A stretch of 64,000 nt of DNA from Vibrio sp. BS-M-Sm-2 (GTDB taxonomy: Bacteria > Pseudomonadota > Gammaproteobacteria > Enterobacterales > Vibrionaceae): the NCBI RefSeq assembly GCF_041504345.1, contig NZ_CP167894.1, positions 2,480,001-2,544,000 on the forward strand. Reading direction: 5' to 3'. Below are positions 55,594 through 64,000 of the stretch, piece after piece. A program made the translations under genes and the position numbers. The notes under the pieces are model-generated. The model searched no databases and had not been told where the DNA came from. It saw only the letters and a program-made list of their open reading frames with translations. Position 1 is the stretch's first letter. The number at the start of each line of letters is the position of its first letter.

Positions 55594-56883
55594 CTAATTA
55601 GTCGCTAGCAACTGGCCGTACCGCTCTAGGTTATTCAGTCGAATCTCTGAGTTGGCAATAAAGGTTGCTTTTGCCTTACCGGTTAACGACTTAGATTGAG
55701 GCAATTTCACGGTACGCGCATTCTTATGTACGCCATTGACCAAGAATTCATAGTGTAAGTGTGGGCCAGTCACTCGGCCCGTACCACCCAAAGTACCAAT
55801 GGTTTGGCCTTGTTTTACGCGCTGACCAGTTTTCACCATACGTCGCTTCATGTGCAGGTACTTGGTGATGTAGGTGTTGCTGTGGCGTATGAACACGTAG
55901 TTACCATTGAATTGGTTGTAACCAGACTTCTGAACGATACCGTCACCGGCAGCCCAGATAGGCGTGCCAACAGGGGCTGCGTAGTCAGTGCCGCGGTGAG
56001 CGCGAACCTTACCGGTTACTGGGTGTTTTCTGTTAGGGTTAAAGTTCGATGTTACACGACGAAAATCAATAGGAGAGCGCAAGAACGCTTTCTTCATTGC
56101 ACGACCATTTTCATCGAAGTAATTGCCGCTCTTATCATCTAATACCGCGGTAAATGAATCACCTTGGTTTTTGAATACGGCTGCCATGATCTTACCGCGA
56201 CCAACCACTTCACCTTCAACTACTTTTTCTTGGTATAAGATTTTGAAGCTGTCATTCTTACGAATATCTAACGCAAAGTCGATATCCCAACCGAAGATGC
56301 CCGCCAGTTCCATAATTTGGTTTGCGGTTAAACCTGCGCTTACGCCAGCGTTCCAGAAATTCGAGGTGATGTCGGCTTCGGCATAATTGTATTGGTAGGC
56401 AACCTCTTTTTTGTCGAAACTAGAGGAAAACGAATCGCCAGACTTAGTGATCTTAAAGCTTTCAAACGCACTAAGCTGTCGTTTTAGCTGAATAAGGTCG
56501 TTGTTTTCATCAAAGCCAAACTGCAATACATCACCAGGTCTTAGGTTAGACAGCTGCTTCTTAATATCATTGTTGGTATTAAGTAGGGTGATCAGCAAGC
56601 GGTATGAGAGGCCAATACGTTCGAATAGAACAGAAGTGCTTTCGCCAGAACGAACGGTATATTTTTCCCAATTGAGCACAGCTGTTGGTGGCGCATCACT
56701 TGAGCCCATAAGCGCGGATGTATTGATAGTCAGTGGGTAATGTTTCCCCACCACTAAAGCGCCCGTATCGTCACGTAAACTGTTGACGTCGGGGAGTAAG
56801 AAAATCGCGACGAAAATTACGGCACTAAAAAATGCGATAAAAGCCCGGTGCAAAATAGGAAGGCGTGCAAAAATAGACAACAT
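55594..56883 (-). CDS. M23 family murein DD-endopeptidase (Shy/MepM type)
   Basis: 429-aa cell-wall hydrolase with an N-terminal membrane anchor (about 10-30). A LysM-like/OapA-like domain (about 70-140) is followed by the peptidase domain. The zinc-binding set is HRGTD (first His and Asp), then HLHYE (with the second His). All key residues are present. It is divergent from tyrS. Vibrio ShyA-type enzymes cut peptide crosslinks during growth; which paralogue this is cannot be decided here. Confidence 0.9.
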   Translation of the reverse strand: MLSIFARLPILHRAFIAFFSAVIFVAIFLLPDVNSLRDDTGALVVGKHYPLTINTSALMGSSDAPPTAVLNWEKYTVRSGESTSVLFERIGLSYRLLITLLNTNNDIKKQLSNLRPGDVLQFGFDENNDLIQLKRQLSAFESFKITKSGDSFSSSFDKKEVAYQYNYAEADITSNFWNAGVSAGLTANQIMELAGIFGWDIDFALDIRKNDSFKILYQEKVVEGEVVGRGKIMAAVFKNQGDSFTAVLDDKSGNYFDENGRAMKKAFLRSPIDFRRVTSNFNPNRKHPVTGKVRAHRGTDYAAPVGTPIWAAGDGIVQKSGYNQFNGNYVFIRHSNTYITKYLHMKRRMVKTGQRVKQGQTIGTLGGTGRVTGPHLHYEFLVNGVHKNARTVKLPQSKSLTGKAKATFIANSEIRLNNLERYGQLLATN

Positions 56884-57012
56884 GTTCCGGTTCGTTCTGT
56901 AAATATTATGAAAATCGACGACGGAATAGTGTAACTGGTTTCAAAATACATCGCTATTCAAGTAAGATGTCTAATTATTATATTTTTGCCAAATCTGTGG
57001 GAGTGAACAAGA

Positions 57013-58200
57013 ATGGCGAGTATTGAAGCTGCACTAGCCGAGATCAAACGTGGCGTAGAAGAACTGATTCCAGAAGACGAACTAATTGCTAAATTAAAAG
57101 AAGGTCGTCCTTTACGCATTAAACTGGGTGCTGATCCAACAGCTCCAGATATCCACCTAGGCCATACGGTTATCTTTAACAAGCTTCGTGCTTTCCAAGA
57201 GCTTGGTCATGAAGTGACATTCCTTATCGGTGATTTCACTGCAATGGTTGGTGACCCATCAGGTAAGAACTCAACCCGTCCACCGCTAAGCCGTGAAGAC
57301 GTATTGAAGAATGCTGAAACTTACAAAGAGCAAGTATTCAAGATTCTAGATCCTGCGAAAACGCAAATTCGTTTCAACTCTGAGTGGCTATCTGAGCTTG
57401 GTGCTGAAGGCATGATTCGTCTTGCTTCTAACCAAACTGTTGCTCGTATGCTTGAGCGTGATGACTTCAAAAAGCGTTACGCTGGTGGTCAACCGATTGC
57501 AATCCACGAATTCATGTACCCACTTCTACAAGGTCACGACTCTGTTGCACTAGAGAGCGACGTTGAGCTTGGCGGTACTGACCAGAAGTTTAACCTGCTA
57601 ATGGGTCGTGAACTGCAAAAAGCTGCCGGTCAAAAACCACAAGCGGTACTAATGATGCCACTACTTGTTGGTCTAGACGGCGTGAAGAAGATGTCTAAGT
57701 CTGCGCACAACTACATCGGTATCAGCGAAGCACCAAGCGAGATGTTTGGTAAGATCATGTCTATCTCTGACGATCTAATGTGGAGTTACTACGAACTACT
57801 GTCTTTCCGTCCTCTTGAAGAAGTTGCGGAACTGAAAGCTGGCGTTGATGCAGGTAAGAACCCGCGTGACGTTAAAGTGCTTCTTGCTAAAGAGATCATC
57901 GCGCGTTTCCACAGTGAAGCAGATGCTGAAGCCGCTGAGCAAGAATTTGTTAACCGTTTTGCTAAGAACCAAGTTCCTGATGAAATGCCTGAATTTGAAT
58001 TCGAAGCAGGTCTACCAATTGCGAACGTTCTAAAAGAAGCGGGTCTAGTAAACTCGACTTCTGATGCGATGCGTATGATCAAGCAAGGCGCGGCTAAGCT
58101 TGAAGGCGAGAAGATTGAAGACAGCAAATTCGTACCTGAAGCAGGTACTGCGGTTTACCAAGTAGGTAAGCGTAAGTTTGCTCGTATTACTATTAAGTAA
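57013..58200 (+). CDS. tyrS: Tyrosyl-tRNA synthetase
   Basis: 395-aa class I aminoacyl-tRNA synthetase. Motifs: the HIGH-like HLGH at about residue 50, KMSKS at about 230, and the S4 RNA-binding domain at the C-terminus (about 335-395, [21 protein letters not shown]). ATG 57013 follows GGGAGTGA-type sequence. The gene is followed by a terminator. The neighbouring leader and mgtE gene are in a separate transcript. Confidence 0.97.
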   Translation: MASIEAALAEIKRGVEELIPEDELIAKLKEGRPLRIKLGADPTAPDIHLGHTVIFNKLRAFQELGHEVTFLIGDFTAMVGDPSGKNSTRPPLSREDVLKNAETYKEQVFKILDPAKTQIRFNSEWLSELGAEGMIRLASNQTVARMLERDDFKKRYAGGQPIAIHEFMYPLLQGHDSVALESDVELGGTDQKFNLLMGRELQKAAGQKPQAVLMMPLLVGLDGVKKMSKSAHNYIGISEAPSEMFGKIMSISDDLMWSYYELLSFRPLEEVAELKAGVDAGKNPRDVKVLLAKEIIARFHSEADAEAAEQEFVNRFAKNQVPDEMPEFEFEAGLPIANVLKEAGLVNSTSDAMRMIKQGAAKLEGEKIEDSKFVPEAGTAVYQVGKRKFARITIK

Positions 58201-58224
58201 TAATGCACATCAATAATTGAAATC

Positions 58225-58250
58225 AAAGGCATCCACGGATGCCTTTTTTA
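58225..58250 (+). terminator. Terminator after tyrS
   Basis: AAAGGCATCC and GGATGCCTTT pair perfectly around a short loop, followed by T-rich sequence. Confidence 0.85.
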
Positions 58251-58302
58251 TTGACTTAAAATTGACGAAACTTTGAAACGCCTATTGCTACACTATGCGC
58301 GC

Positions 58303-58315
58303 TGTCAAATTGACA
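58303..58315. promoter_or_regulatory. Palindrome upstream of the mgtE leader peptide
   Basis: TGTCAAATTGACA is a perfect 6-1-6 palindrome about 18 bp before the leader ATG. Its position fits an operator or a promoter-overlapping site. No regulator is named. Confidence 0.4.
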
Positions 58316-58333
58316 GTAATTCTGGAGATTTTT

Positions 58334-58378
58334 ATGAACAATACCGACCATCCTCCTAGTTTGAATGGAGAAGAATAA
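58334..58378 (+). CDS. Putative mgtE leader peptide (14 aa)
   Basis: A short ORF with GGAG (58324-58327) six bases before ATG 58334 encodes MNNTDHPPSLNGEE and stops with TAA. It holds a DHPP stretch and ends in EE. Acidic/proline leader peptides such as E. coli MgtL sense low Mg2+ by ribosome destabilisation, so this could be a Mg2+-responsive leader. Its codons at 58339-58347 can pair perfectly with 58385-58393 and so couple translation to downstream RNA structure. The function is an inference. Confidence 0.45.
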   Translation: MNNTDHPPSLNGEE

Positions 58379-58432
58379 CCTGTCTCGGTATTGATCTATT
58401 GTCCTGCCGTTCAGGTAGGGTATCTTTGTTTT
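58339..58432 (+). promoter_or_regulatory. Leader RNA hairpins upstream of mgtE
   Basis: CAATACCGA (58339-58347) and TCGGTATTG (58385-58393) are perfectly complementary over 9 bases. A terminator-like hairpin follows: CCTGCC (58403-58408) with GGTAGG (58414-58419, one G-U) and then a T-rich run at about 58422-58434. This combination resembles an attenuator controlled by leader-peptide translation. Confidence 0.45.
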
Positions 58433-58504
58433 TCCCCCTCATTCTTTTCCACACACTAGATTCTAACAAGTAGACACACCAGTAGCTTTCAGCTCTTGGT
58501 GCGC

Positions 58505-58552
58505 ATAAATCTATAAATCTATAAATCTATAAATCTATAAATCTATAAATCT
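58505..58552 (+). repeat. Six perfect copies of an 8-bp repeat (ATAAATCT)
   Basis: Six head-to-tail copies of ATAAATCT occupy 48 bp in the mgtE leader, 50 bp before the start codon. Slipped-strand changes would alter spacer length by 8 bp per copy. The repeat is non-coding, so it would act on transcription, RNA structure or translation initiation rather than the reading frame. Confidence 0.95.
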
Positions 58553-58601
58553 ATGCTATTTGTTTTGATGGTCGTTACCTTTGCCAATCGGGAGATTCGC
58601 C

Positions 58602-59447
58602 ATGACGGTAATGAACAACGCTTTTTTATCTATTGAAGCTCTGTATTCAGAGCAAGACATCCAAGCTGTATCGAATGCATTTCAACAGTACGGACGTGAA
58701 CAACAAATTAACCTTTTGAATCGTATGCCGCTTGAAGATGCGGTGTTAGTACTCGGGCAATGTTCTCTTAGTACGATTCAGACTTTACTTAGTGAGCTAG
58801 AAGAGCAGGGCTTTGAGAAGCGCTCTCGACATCTAGCTCACCAACTAGGACTGATCTACTCAGAGGTAGAACCTCAGCAGGGCTACCTTTCTACTGGAGT
58901 CATGAGCCACGTTAGGCAGCGAATCGGTTGGATTATTGCATTAGCACTATTGGGAATCGTCTCAGGGCTTATCATTGCTCAATATGAAGATATTCTTAGT
59001 CAGTTGGTACTTTTGGCAATCTATATGCCTGTGATTGCGGCTGCTGGTGGTAACACCGGAACACAAGCCGCGACTTTGGTCATCAGAGCCTTAGCCACGG
59101 GGGAGTTGAAAAAACGCCAATGGGCTAACGTTCTATGGAAGGAGTTTAGAGTCGCCATCTGCTTAGCACTTGCGATTGCTATGGTGATGATTGGTCGTAT
59201 TCTGCTATTTAGCGAAAACCAATCGACAGGTGGTTATGATATCAACATGATTGCGTTAGCGATTGCGGTAGCGCTGTTTATTCAAGTGACCATATCTACC
59301 GTACTCGGAGGCGGGTTACCGATAGTTGCTAGGCTATTTAAGCTTGATCCTGCGGTGTTAGTGAGTCCAGTACTCGCTTCTATTGTAGATATCTCAGGTA
59401 TGTGGATCTACTTCACTGTCGTGAACTCATTCCTAGGAATCGCTTAA
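58602..59447 (+). CDS. MgtE-family divalent cation transporter lacking CBS domains
   Basis: 281 aa from ATG 58602, with GGGAG (58590-58594) seven bases upstream. Residues about 1-100 are a short helical region like the MgtE N-domain. Residues about 105-281 form five membrane helices with the family motif GGNTGTQ and the pore Asp of IVDISG in the last helix. The usual paired CBS domains between these parts, which sense and gate Mg2+ in MgtE, are absent. A Mg2+ or Co2+ channel is likely. The leader with repeats and a peptide lies upstream. Confidence 0.85.
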   Translation: MTVMNNAFLSIEALYSEQDIQAVSNAFQQYGREQQINLLNRMPLEDAVLVLGQCSLSTIQTLLSELEEQGFEKRSRHLAHQLGLIYSEVEPQQGYLSTGVMSHVRQRIGWIIALALLGIVSGLIIAQYEDILSQLVLLAIYMPVIAAAGGNTGTQAATLVIRALATGELKKRQWANVLWKEFRVAICLALAIAMVMIGRILLFSENQSTGGYDINMIALAIAVALFIQVTISTVLGGGLPIVARLFKLDPAVLVSPVLASIVDISGMWIYFTVVNSFLGIA

Positions 59448-59484
59448 AAGCTTCTAAAAATAGCTAAAATACATCTTAGAAATG

Positions 59485-59518
59485 AAAATGGCGCTGAAGA
59501 TCTTCAGCGCCATTTTTT
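59485..59518. terminator. Bidirectional terminator between mgtE and dacB
   Basis: AAAATGGCGCTGAAGA (59485-59500) and TCTTCAGCGCCATTTT (59501-59516) are fully self-complementary, followed by T. It suits both convergent transcripts. Confidence 0.85.
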
Positions 59519-59551
59519 ATCGGGTAATTAACCGTTTACACAAGTTAACCA

Positions 59552-60985
59552 CTATTGATATTCACTTTGTGTTTGACTGAATTCGACCACATCTTTGTAG
59601 AAAGCACGTTCAAACTGGGTGATTGGCGCTTCTACTGGCTTGTCTGGATCTTGTTCTTCAGGGAAGTAATCACGGACAAACTGCACAAACAGAGAGTTTG
59701 GATTCCCTGTTTTATCTAATCCGTATCCCGCCATGTTGTAACTGCCATATAAAGATCCGCTCTTTGCAACAATGTTGCCTTGGATCGGTGCTTTTCTCAT
59801 GCTTTGACGGTATTTGAGCGTACCATCAGTGCCTGATGTTGGCATTGCCTCAATTAGGTTGAGCTGTTGGTCGTTATCCCAGATATAACGTAGAACCTGA
59901 GCCATGGTTTGCGAGGTCATGCGATTATTCCTCGATAACCCTGAGCCATCGACTAACTGTGCTTTACTTAGGTCAATGTTGGCCTTAGTCAGTAATATCT
60001 GCTTTATCGCTTCGGTGCCGTTATTGAAACTACCAGGCTGGACATAAAACGTTGCACCCAGTGTTTTAGTTAGGTTATCTGCTATTAGATTGTCTGATCT
60101 CTTCAACATGGTATCGAGCAGTTCAGGAAGCTTTTCTGAATGGTGGCTAGCGACTAATGTTGTTTTGTCTGCTGTCTCTTTTTTACCAAGGATCACATCG
60201 CCTTTAACCTGAATCTTCAGTTCTTTAAGCAGAGAACTCACGACTTGAGAGGTGTAAAGCTCTGGATTTTGAATCGCAAACTTGAGTGGCAGTGGCTTTT
60301 TACGCTCAACTAAGCAGCCAGAGAGCTTATAAGCGTTATCTGGTGTCGTTATGAGCTCCAAGTCGCATTGTGTTGCCTTCTGCCCAGAGCGAGTTACCGT
60401 GGCTGCAGAGGTTGTCACGTCTATCGGGTAGTGAGCCGGAATATAGACCCGAGTGCTGCCGTTATCTTTTGTATAAATAGAAGCTTGCGCGCAATTGCTG
60501 TCCAAAGTCATTGCACTCGAAGGCGCGCTGTAACAAACGCCTAGAATGTCCCAAGGCCAACCAACGGCTCGCTGATAGCCAGTAAAAGCTGAACTATCGA
60601 GATACAAGTTACCTTCGATGGTTTTAGATTGCGACTTAGCGTATTGAGCTAAAAGACTTTTTAGGTGTTCTCGTTGTAGTGTTGGGTCGCCGCTAAATGA
60701 GATCACAACATCCTTATTCGAACGGGAAATACTTGTCGTGTAGTGAAAATCATCACCTAACTCTAATTTAGCTGCCAAAGCCGTGACTAATTTTAAGGTA
60801 CTGGCTGGTGGGTAAAGGCTGTCACTGTTAGTTTTCATTTCGTTTGAATTACCATTCAGTGATTCCAATATTAAACTTGTGCTACTACCGTCTGGCAATT
60901 TATCTAAAGGGGCATATGCGAAAGTGTTAGTCGAGAAAATGCTAATGGAAAAACCACATACAAGTAGGGTGGGTAGAAGGCGCAT
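59552..60985 (-). CDS. dacB: D-alanyl-D-alanine carboxypeptidase/endopeptidase (PBP4)
   Basis: 477-aa periplasmic class C penicillin-binding protein. It has a signal peptide (about 1-23, TFA-YAP). The SxxK serine is in PASTLKLVTA, the SxN motif in SGLSRNNRMT and the KSG box in AKSGSLYGSY. The domain-II/III insert of about 200 residues between the motifs is characteristic of the PBP4 type. It lies between mgtE and ompU on the minus strand. Confidence 0.95.
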   Translation of the reverse strand: MRLLPTLLVCGFSISIFSTNTFAYAPLDKLPDGSSTSLILESLNGNSNEMKTNSDSLYPPASTLKLVTALAAKLELGDDFHYTTSISRSNKDVVISFSGDPTLQREHLKSLLAQYAKSQSKTIEGNLYLDSSAFTGYQRAVGWPWDILGVCYSAPSSAMTLDSNCAQASIYTKDNGSTRVYIPAHYPIDVTTSAATVTRSGQKATQCDLELITTPDNAYKLSGCLVERKKPLPLKFAIQNPELYTSQVVSSLLKELKIQVKGDVILGKKETADKTTLVASHHSEKLPELLDTMLKRSDNLIADNLTKTLGATFYVQPGSFNNGTEAIKQILLTKANIDLSKAQLVDGSGLSRNNRMTSQTMAQVLRYIWDNDQQLNLIEAMPTSGTDGTLKYRQSMRKAPIQGNIVAKSGSLYGSYNMAGYGLDKTGNPNSLFVQFVRDYFPEEQDPDKPVEAPITQFERAFYKDVVEFSQTQSEYQ

Positions 60986-61027
60986 AGAAGATTTCTTGGA
61001 TGGTTGATATTTTCAGTATACAGATAT

Positions 61028-61058
61028 AAAAAACGCCCGCTAGATAGCGGGCGTTTTG
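61028..61058. terminator. Terminator after the porin gene
   Basis: AAAACGCCCGCTA (61030-61042) and TAGCGGGCGTTTT (61045-61057) form a perfect hairpin with a T-tract on the minus strand. It lies between ompU and dacB. Confidence 0.85.
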
Positions 61059-61096
61059 ATTCTCAATTAACTAATTGATCAATTAGATAATCAGAA

Positions 61097-62125
61097 TTAG
61101 AAGTCGTAACGTAGACCTAGAGCTAGCTCGTCTTCAGCGTCAGCAGAGCTTGCTGTGCCGTTAGTTAGCTTGTTAGTAGTACCGATCGTGTCACCTTCAG
61201 AGATTAGGTTGAAGTTGTACGATACGTAACCACGGAAGTTAGGCTTGAAGTAGTAAGTAGCATCGATTGCGATGTTATCAGCAGATGTTTTGCTATCAGT
61301 TTCAGCGTTGTTGTACGTAGTTGAGAATACAGTTTGGCCTAGTGTGTAAGCTGCTGCTAATTCGTAACCAGTGTAGTCTACAGCGTCGTTAGAGTTAACA
61401 CCTGTAGTTTGTTTTTCACCATCTGTGAATACACCTGCGAAGTACAGGTCAGAGATAGCATAAGAACCAGAAAGCATGTACTCGTTAGATTGGTCTTGGT
61501 CTGCGTAACCAGCACCTAGCTTAACGCCAGTTTCGCCGATTGCGTAGATAGCAGATAGAGAGTAGCCGTCTTTACCGTTGTCTGTGAACTCACCGTTAGC
61601 ATCAACACCATCACGGTCTGCAAAACGGTAGCTTGCTTTTAGGCCTAGATCTTGGAATTGACCTTTGTAAGAAAGCATGTTGTCTGAACGGTCAGCTACT
61701 GCGATTTTGTCTGCAGCAGAGTTACCGTGGTAAGCCATGATATCTGTAAAGTCAGTGATTACGCCTAGAGCACCGTCGTTTTTACCGTAAGTTACTTCAC
61801 CGAATGTACCGCCTAGACCAGCGTACGTGTAACGGTTTGTAATGCTGCCGTCGTTGTTATCAGTAGAGCCGCCGTTTTCAGCAGTTGTGAATTCGCCTTC
61901 GTAGAAACCAACACCGTATAGGCCGTCTTGGATTTCAACTTTACCTAGGAAGTTAAGACGCACACGTGTTTTGTCTTCAGCTTTGCCATCTTTTAGAGAT
62001 AGACGAGCTTCAGCACGGCCGCCCATTTCAACAGAGTTACCGTCTTGGTTGTATAGTTCTGCCGCGTTAGCGCCAGTAGCAAGAGCTGCAGCAGATACAG
62101 CAAGCGCGATCATAGTCTTGTTCAT
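61097..62125 (-). CDS. ompU: OmpU-type general porin
   Basis: 342-aa trimeric outer-membrane porin. It has a signal peptide (about 1-21, ANA-AEL), alternating amphipathic strands with Gly/Asp/Thr-rich loops, and the terminal aromatic residue (LRYDF) required for outer-membrane insertion. The N-terminus AELYNQDGNSVEMGGRAEAR is characteristic of Vibrio OmpU. OmpU is commonly ToxR-regulated. The 515-bp upstream region is rich in A/T. Confidence 0.88.
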   Translation of the reverse strand: MNKTMIALAVSAAALATGANAAELYNQDGNSVEMGGRAEARLSLKDGKAEDKTRVRLNFLGKVEIQDGLYGVGFYEGEFTTAENGGSTDNNDGSITNRYTYAGLGGTFGEVTYGKNDGALGVITDFTDIMAYHGNSAADKIAVADRSDNMLSYKGQFQDLGLKASYRFADRDGVDANGEFTDNGKDGYSLSAIYAIGETGVKLGAGYADQDQSNEYMLSGSYAISDLYFAGVFTDGEKQTTGVNSNDAVDYTGYELAAAYTLGQTVFSTTYNNAETDSKTSADNIAIDATYYFKPNFRGYVSYNFNLISEGDTIGTTNKLTNGTASSADAEDELALGLRYDF

Positions 62126-62640
62126 GTTATTAATTCCTAATTACTGTCCATAAAGGTATTTATTAAGGATTTGAATCCTTTTAGTGTCTTGCCTGTATTA
62201 ATCAGGCTTCATAACCATGATTAGGTCAGAACGCTAAAAAATGCCAGTGCAATCCATGAGTTACTTTTTACCCCTAAAGTTCCTTAGCTAGTTAGTAAAA
62301 TGATATAAATTGAAAAACTGAACACTGTTTTATTGTGTTGATTTATTCTTAACTTGTTGTTTTTGTAGTTGTATTTTAAAAGTGTGATCTACATTTATTT
62401 GGTTTGTTTTTGTTTTTTTTAGGTATTCAATTGCTGACTTATTGATGGGGAGGTTATTATTCATTTTTGTGATGTCTGTAATTTAGAGCTAGATAAAGCT
62501 TTTATAAGACAAAGTGGAATAAAGGTGATTTAGCCATCAAGTTTGTTTACACTAAGCCAAATTGTTTTGTTTCTATCACCCAATAAGTATGTTGGGTGGA
62601 TTTATGTTGGCCAAAGAAAGCTTTGGCATAGAGGTAAAAA
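62126..62640. promoter_or_regulatory. Long AT-rich regulatory region between ompU and greA
   Basis: This 515-bp stretch has no ORF with support. It contains runs of A and T and many TNAAA-like words on the minus strand, as expected for a ToxR-type porin promoter. A TGTGATCTA CRP-like half-site is at 62383-62391 with a poor second half. No RNA gene was recognised. The greA ribosome binding site (AGAGGT) is at about 62629-62634. Confidence 0.4.
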
Positions 62641-63114
62641 ATGGAAAAGGTTCCAATGACAGTACGTGGCGCTCAGCAGCTACGTGACGAATTAGATCGC
62701 CTACTTAAGCTACGTCCTATTATTTCAGCAGCTATTGGTGAAGCACGTGAACTCGGTGATTTGAAAGAGAATGCAGAGTACCACGCCGCTCGTGAAGAGC
62801 AGGGTATCTGTGAAGCTCAAATTCGAGATATAGAATATAAGCTATCGCTAGCTCAGATCATCGATGTAACTCAGATGGATAATACGGGTAAGATTATCTT
62901 TGGTACGACAGTAACTTTGATCGATGTCGATACGGATGAAGAATTCCGCTACCAGATCGTTTCTGAAGATGAAGCTGACATCAAAACTGGTCGTATTTCT
63001 GTGAAGTCACCAATTGCACGTGGTCTTATCGGTAAGATGGAAGGCGATGAGGTTATTATCTCTACACCTGGTGGCGATAAAGATTTCGAAATCGACAAAG
63101 TAGAATATATCTAA
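62641..63114 (+). CDS. greA: Transcription elongation factor GreA
   Basis: Stimulates transcript cleavage by backtracked RNA polymerase. The 157 aa have the N-terminal coiled coil with the tip acidic residues in [12 protein letters not shown] (Asp and Glu near 41-44) and the C-terminal FKBP-like domain with [16 protein letters not shown]. The start ATG 62641 has AGAGGT upstream. A hairpin terminator follows. Confidence 0.97.
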   Translation: MEKVPMTVRGAQQLRDELDRLLKLRPIISAAIGEARELGDLKENAEYHAAREEQGICEAQIRDIEYKLSLAQIIDVTQMDNTGKIIFGTTVTLIDVDTDEEFRYQIVSEDEADIKTGRISVKSPIARGLIGKMEGDEVIISTPGGDKDFEIDKVEYI

Positions 63115-63140
63115 TTGAATTTTCTTTGTTTCTGATAAGT

Positions 63141-63170
63141 AAAAAGGTCGCTTAATGCGACCTTTTTCGT
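63141..63170. terminator. Terminator between greA and yhbY
   Basis: AAAAAGGTCGC (63141-63151) and GCGACCTTTTT (63157-63167) form a perfect hairpin with A- and T-tracts, working for both convergent genes. Confidence 0.85.
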
Positions 63171-63240
63171 TTCTCACGCTACACTAAAAGATAAGCGCTA
63201 TGGCTTTCTCTTAGTGGAAGTTAGCTTATATTAAGCTCGC

Positions 63241-63537
63241 TTATTTACGTGGAATCTCGATTTTACGTGCTTCTGACTGACGGAATAGTACTAGAACTTT
63301 ACCGATAGTCTGTACTTTTTCAGCTTTAGTTTCACGTACAATTGCATCGATAATCAGTTGCTTAGTCTCACGGTCTTCTGATGCAACTTTAATCTTGATC
63401 AGTTCGTGGTGGTCTAGAGCTAATTCGATTTCCGCTAGAACAGCTTCAGTAAGTCCATTTGCGCCCATTAGCACAACAGGTTTTAAACTGTGAGCTAGGC
63501 CCTTTAGATGCTGCTTTTGTTTGGTACTTAGGTTCAT
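63241..63537 (-). CDS. yhbY: CRM-domain RNA-binding protein YhbY
   Basis: 98-aa CRM domain protein associated with pre-50S ribosomes. The signature GANGLTEAVLAEIELAL and GKVLVLFRQS are present. It is divergent from rlmE, with about 115 bp between them, the usual gammaproteobacterial order greA-yhbY-rlmE-ftsH. Confidence 0.95.
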   Translation of the reverse strand: MNLSTKQKQHLKGLAHSLKPVVLMGANGLTEAVLAEIELALDHHELIKIKVASEDRETKQLIIDAIVRETKAEKVQTIGKVLVLFRQSEARKIEIPRK

Positions 63538-63651
63538 TACGCGGCCAATTTTCTTTACTATTAGGGTTGAAAAAACCTATTTTAACGCCATCTAAAGCTG
63601 AAGACTATAATTTATTCAGCAATTAGTACTTTCCTCCAATTTAGGTATCCA

Positions 63652-64000
63652 ATGAGCAAACAGAAACACTCGGCCAGTTCAGGCCGTTGGTTGAAGGAAC
63701 ACTTCGACGACAAGTACGCAAATGAAGCTAGAAAGAAAGGCTATCGTTCACGTGCTTATTTCAAAATGGAAGAGATTCAAACGAAAGATAAATTGCTGTC
63801 TCCTGGGATGACCATTGTGGATTTGGGTGCAGCGCCTGGCGGTTGGTCTCAATATGCTGCTAAGATTGTTGGAGACAACGGACAAATCATTGCGTGTGAT
63901 TTGTTACCAATGGACCCGATTGCTGGTGTTAGCTTTTTACAAGGCGATTTCCGCGAAGAAGCAGTGCTAGATGCCTTGTTGGAGCGTATACAACCAAACA
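63652..64000 (+). CDS. rlmE: 23S rRNA 2'-O-methyltransferase RlmE (3' end outside window)
   Basis: Methylates U2552 of 23S rRNA. Starts at ATG 63652 and runs off the window after 116 codons (full family length about 209). The SAM-binding motif [12 protein letters not shown] and the first catalytic Lys in AYFKMEEI are visible. The remaining active-site residues lie outside. The family call is secure. Confidence 0.95.
   Translation, partial: MSKQKHSASSGRWLKEHFDDKYANEARKKGYRSRAYFKMEEIQTKDKLLSPGMTIVDLGAAPGGWSQYAAKIVGDNGQIIACDLLPMDPIAGVSFLQGDFREEAVLDALLERIQPN

Noticed and set aside
62383..62391. CRP site upstream of ompU
   Set aside because: Only one half-site (TGTGATCTA) matches; the second half is poor, so it is mentioned within the upstream region but not called.

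Overview
The window is chromosomal DNA of a Vibrio (family Vibrionaceae), probably of the Splendidus clade. The evidence is protein content (ChiS and the chitobiose locus, an OmpU-type porin, FbpABC, a MgtE-family transporter), moderate AT-richness, and a core gene order that matches Vibrio chromosome 1 as I remember it. The clade is an inference from overall similarity. No tRNA, rRNA, IS element, prophage or CRISPR array was seen.

Layout. 1-2.4 kb: a beta-carbonic anhydrase (cut by the window edge) divergent from a SulP anion transporter. 2.7-4.4 kb: a YadGH-type ABC exporter whose permease is split by a frameshift in a G7 run. 4.5-10.6 kb (minus): sfsA, dksA, gluQRS, pcnB, folK, panB, panC. 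10.7-17.9 kb (plus): hrpB, mrcB (PBP1b) and a patatin/outer-membrane-barrel fusion. 18.2-23.2 kb: acnB, yacL, glnK-amtB with NtrC and sigma-54 signals. 23.4-27.4 kb: Fur-type box and the fbpABC ferric iron importer. 27.5-46.2 kb (minus): the complete chitin-disaccharide catabolic locus: ChiS sensor, binding protein CBP, two permeases, two ATPases, GH9 enzyme, glucosamine kinase, GH20 hexosaminidase, chitobiose phosphorylase and a phosphohexomutase. 46.4-51 kb: rsmC, an AI-2E/PerM family permease, a 41-aa unlisted membrane peptide, hemL, erpA. 51.3-55.5 kb: a two-gene RND efflux system. 55.6-64 kb: an M23 endopeptidase, tyrS, a short MgtE-family transporter, dacB (PBP4), an OmpU-like porin, greA, yhbY and the start of rlmE.

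How the genes work together. The chitin block is a pathway: CBP and the ABC importer take up chitobiose, ChbP phosphorolyses it to GlcNAc-1-P plus GlcNAc, the mutase feeds GlcNAc-1-P to GlcNAc-6-P, GH20 and GH9 hydrolyse other (deacetylated) oligomers, GspK phosphorylates the released amino sugar, and ChiS controls transcription. The region upstream of CBP carries two tandem pairs of a 9-bp motif exactly 30 bp apart, a good candidate ChiS operator.

The most unusual locus is the mgtE region. The transporter lacks the CBS Mg2+-sensing domain of classical MgtE. Its long leader holds a 14-residue acidic/proline leader peptide, whose codons pair with downstream RNA, a terminator-like hairpin, and six perfect copies of an 8-bp repeat shortly before the gene. 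This looks like an attenuation-type and possibly phase-variable control device. The second notable feature is the perfect G GGG GGG slippery heptamer at the yadH frameshift.
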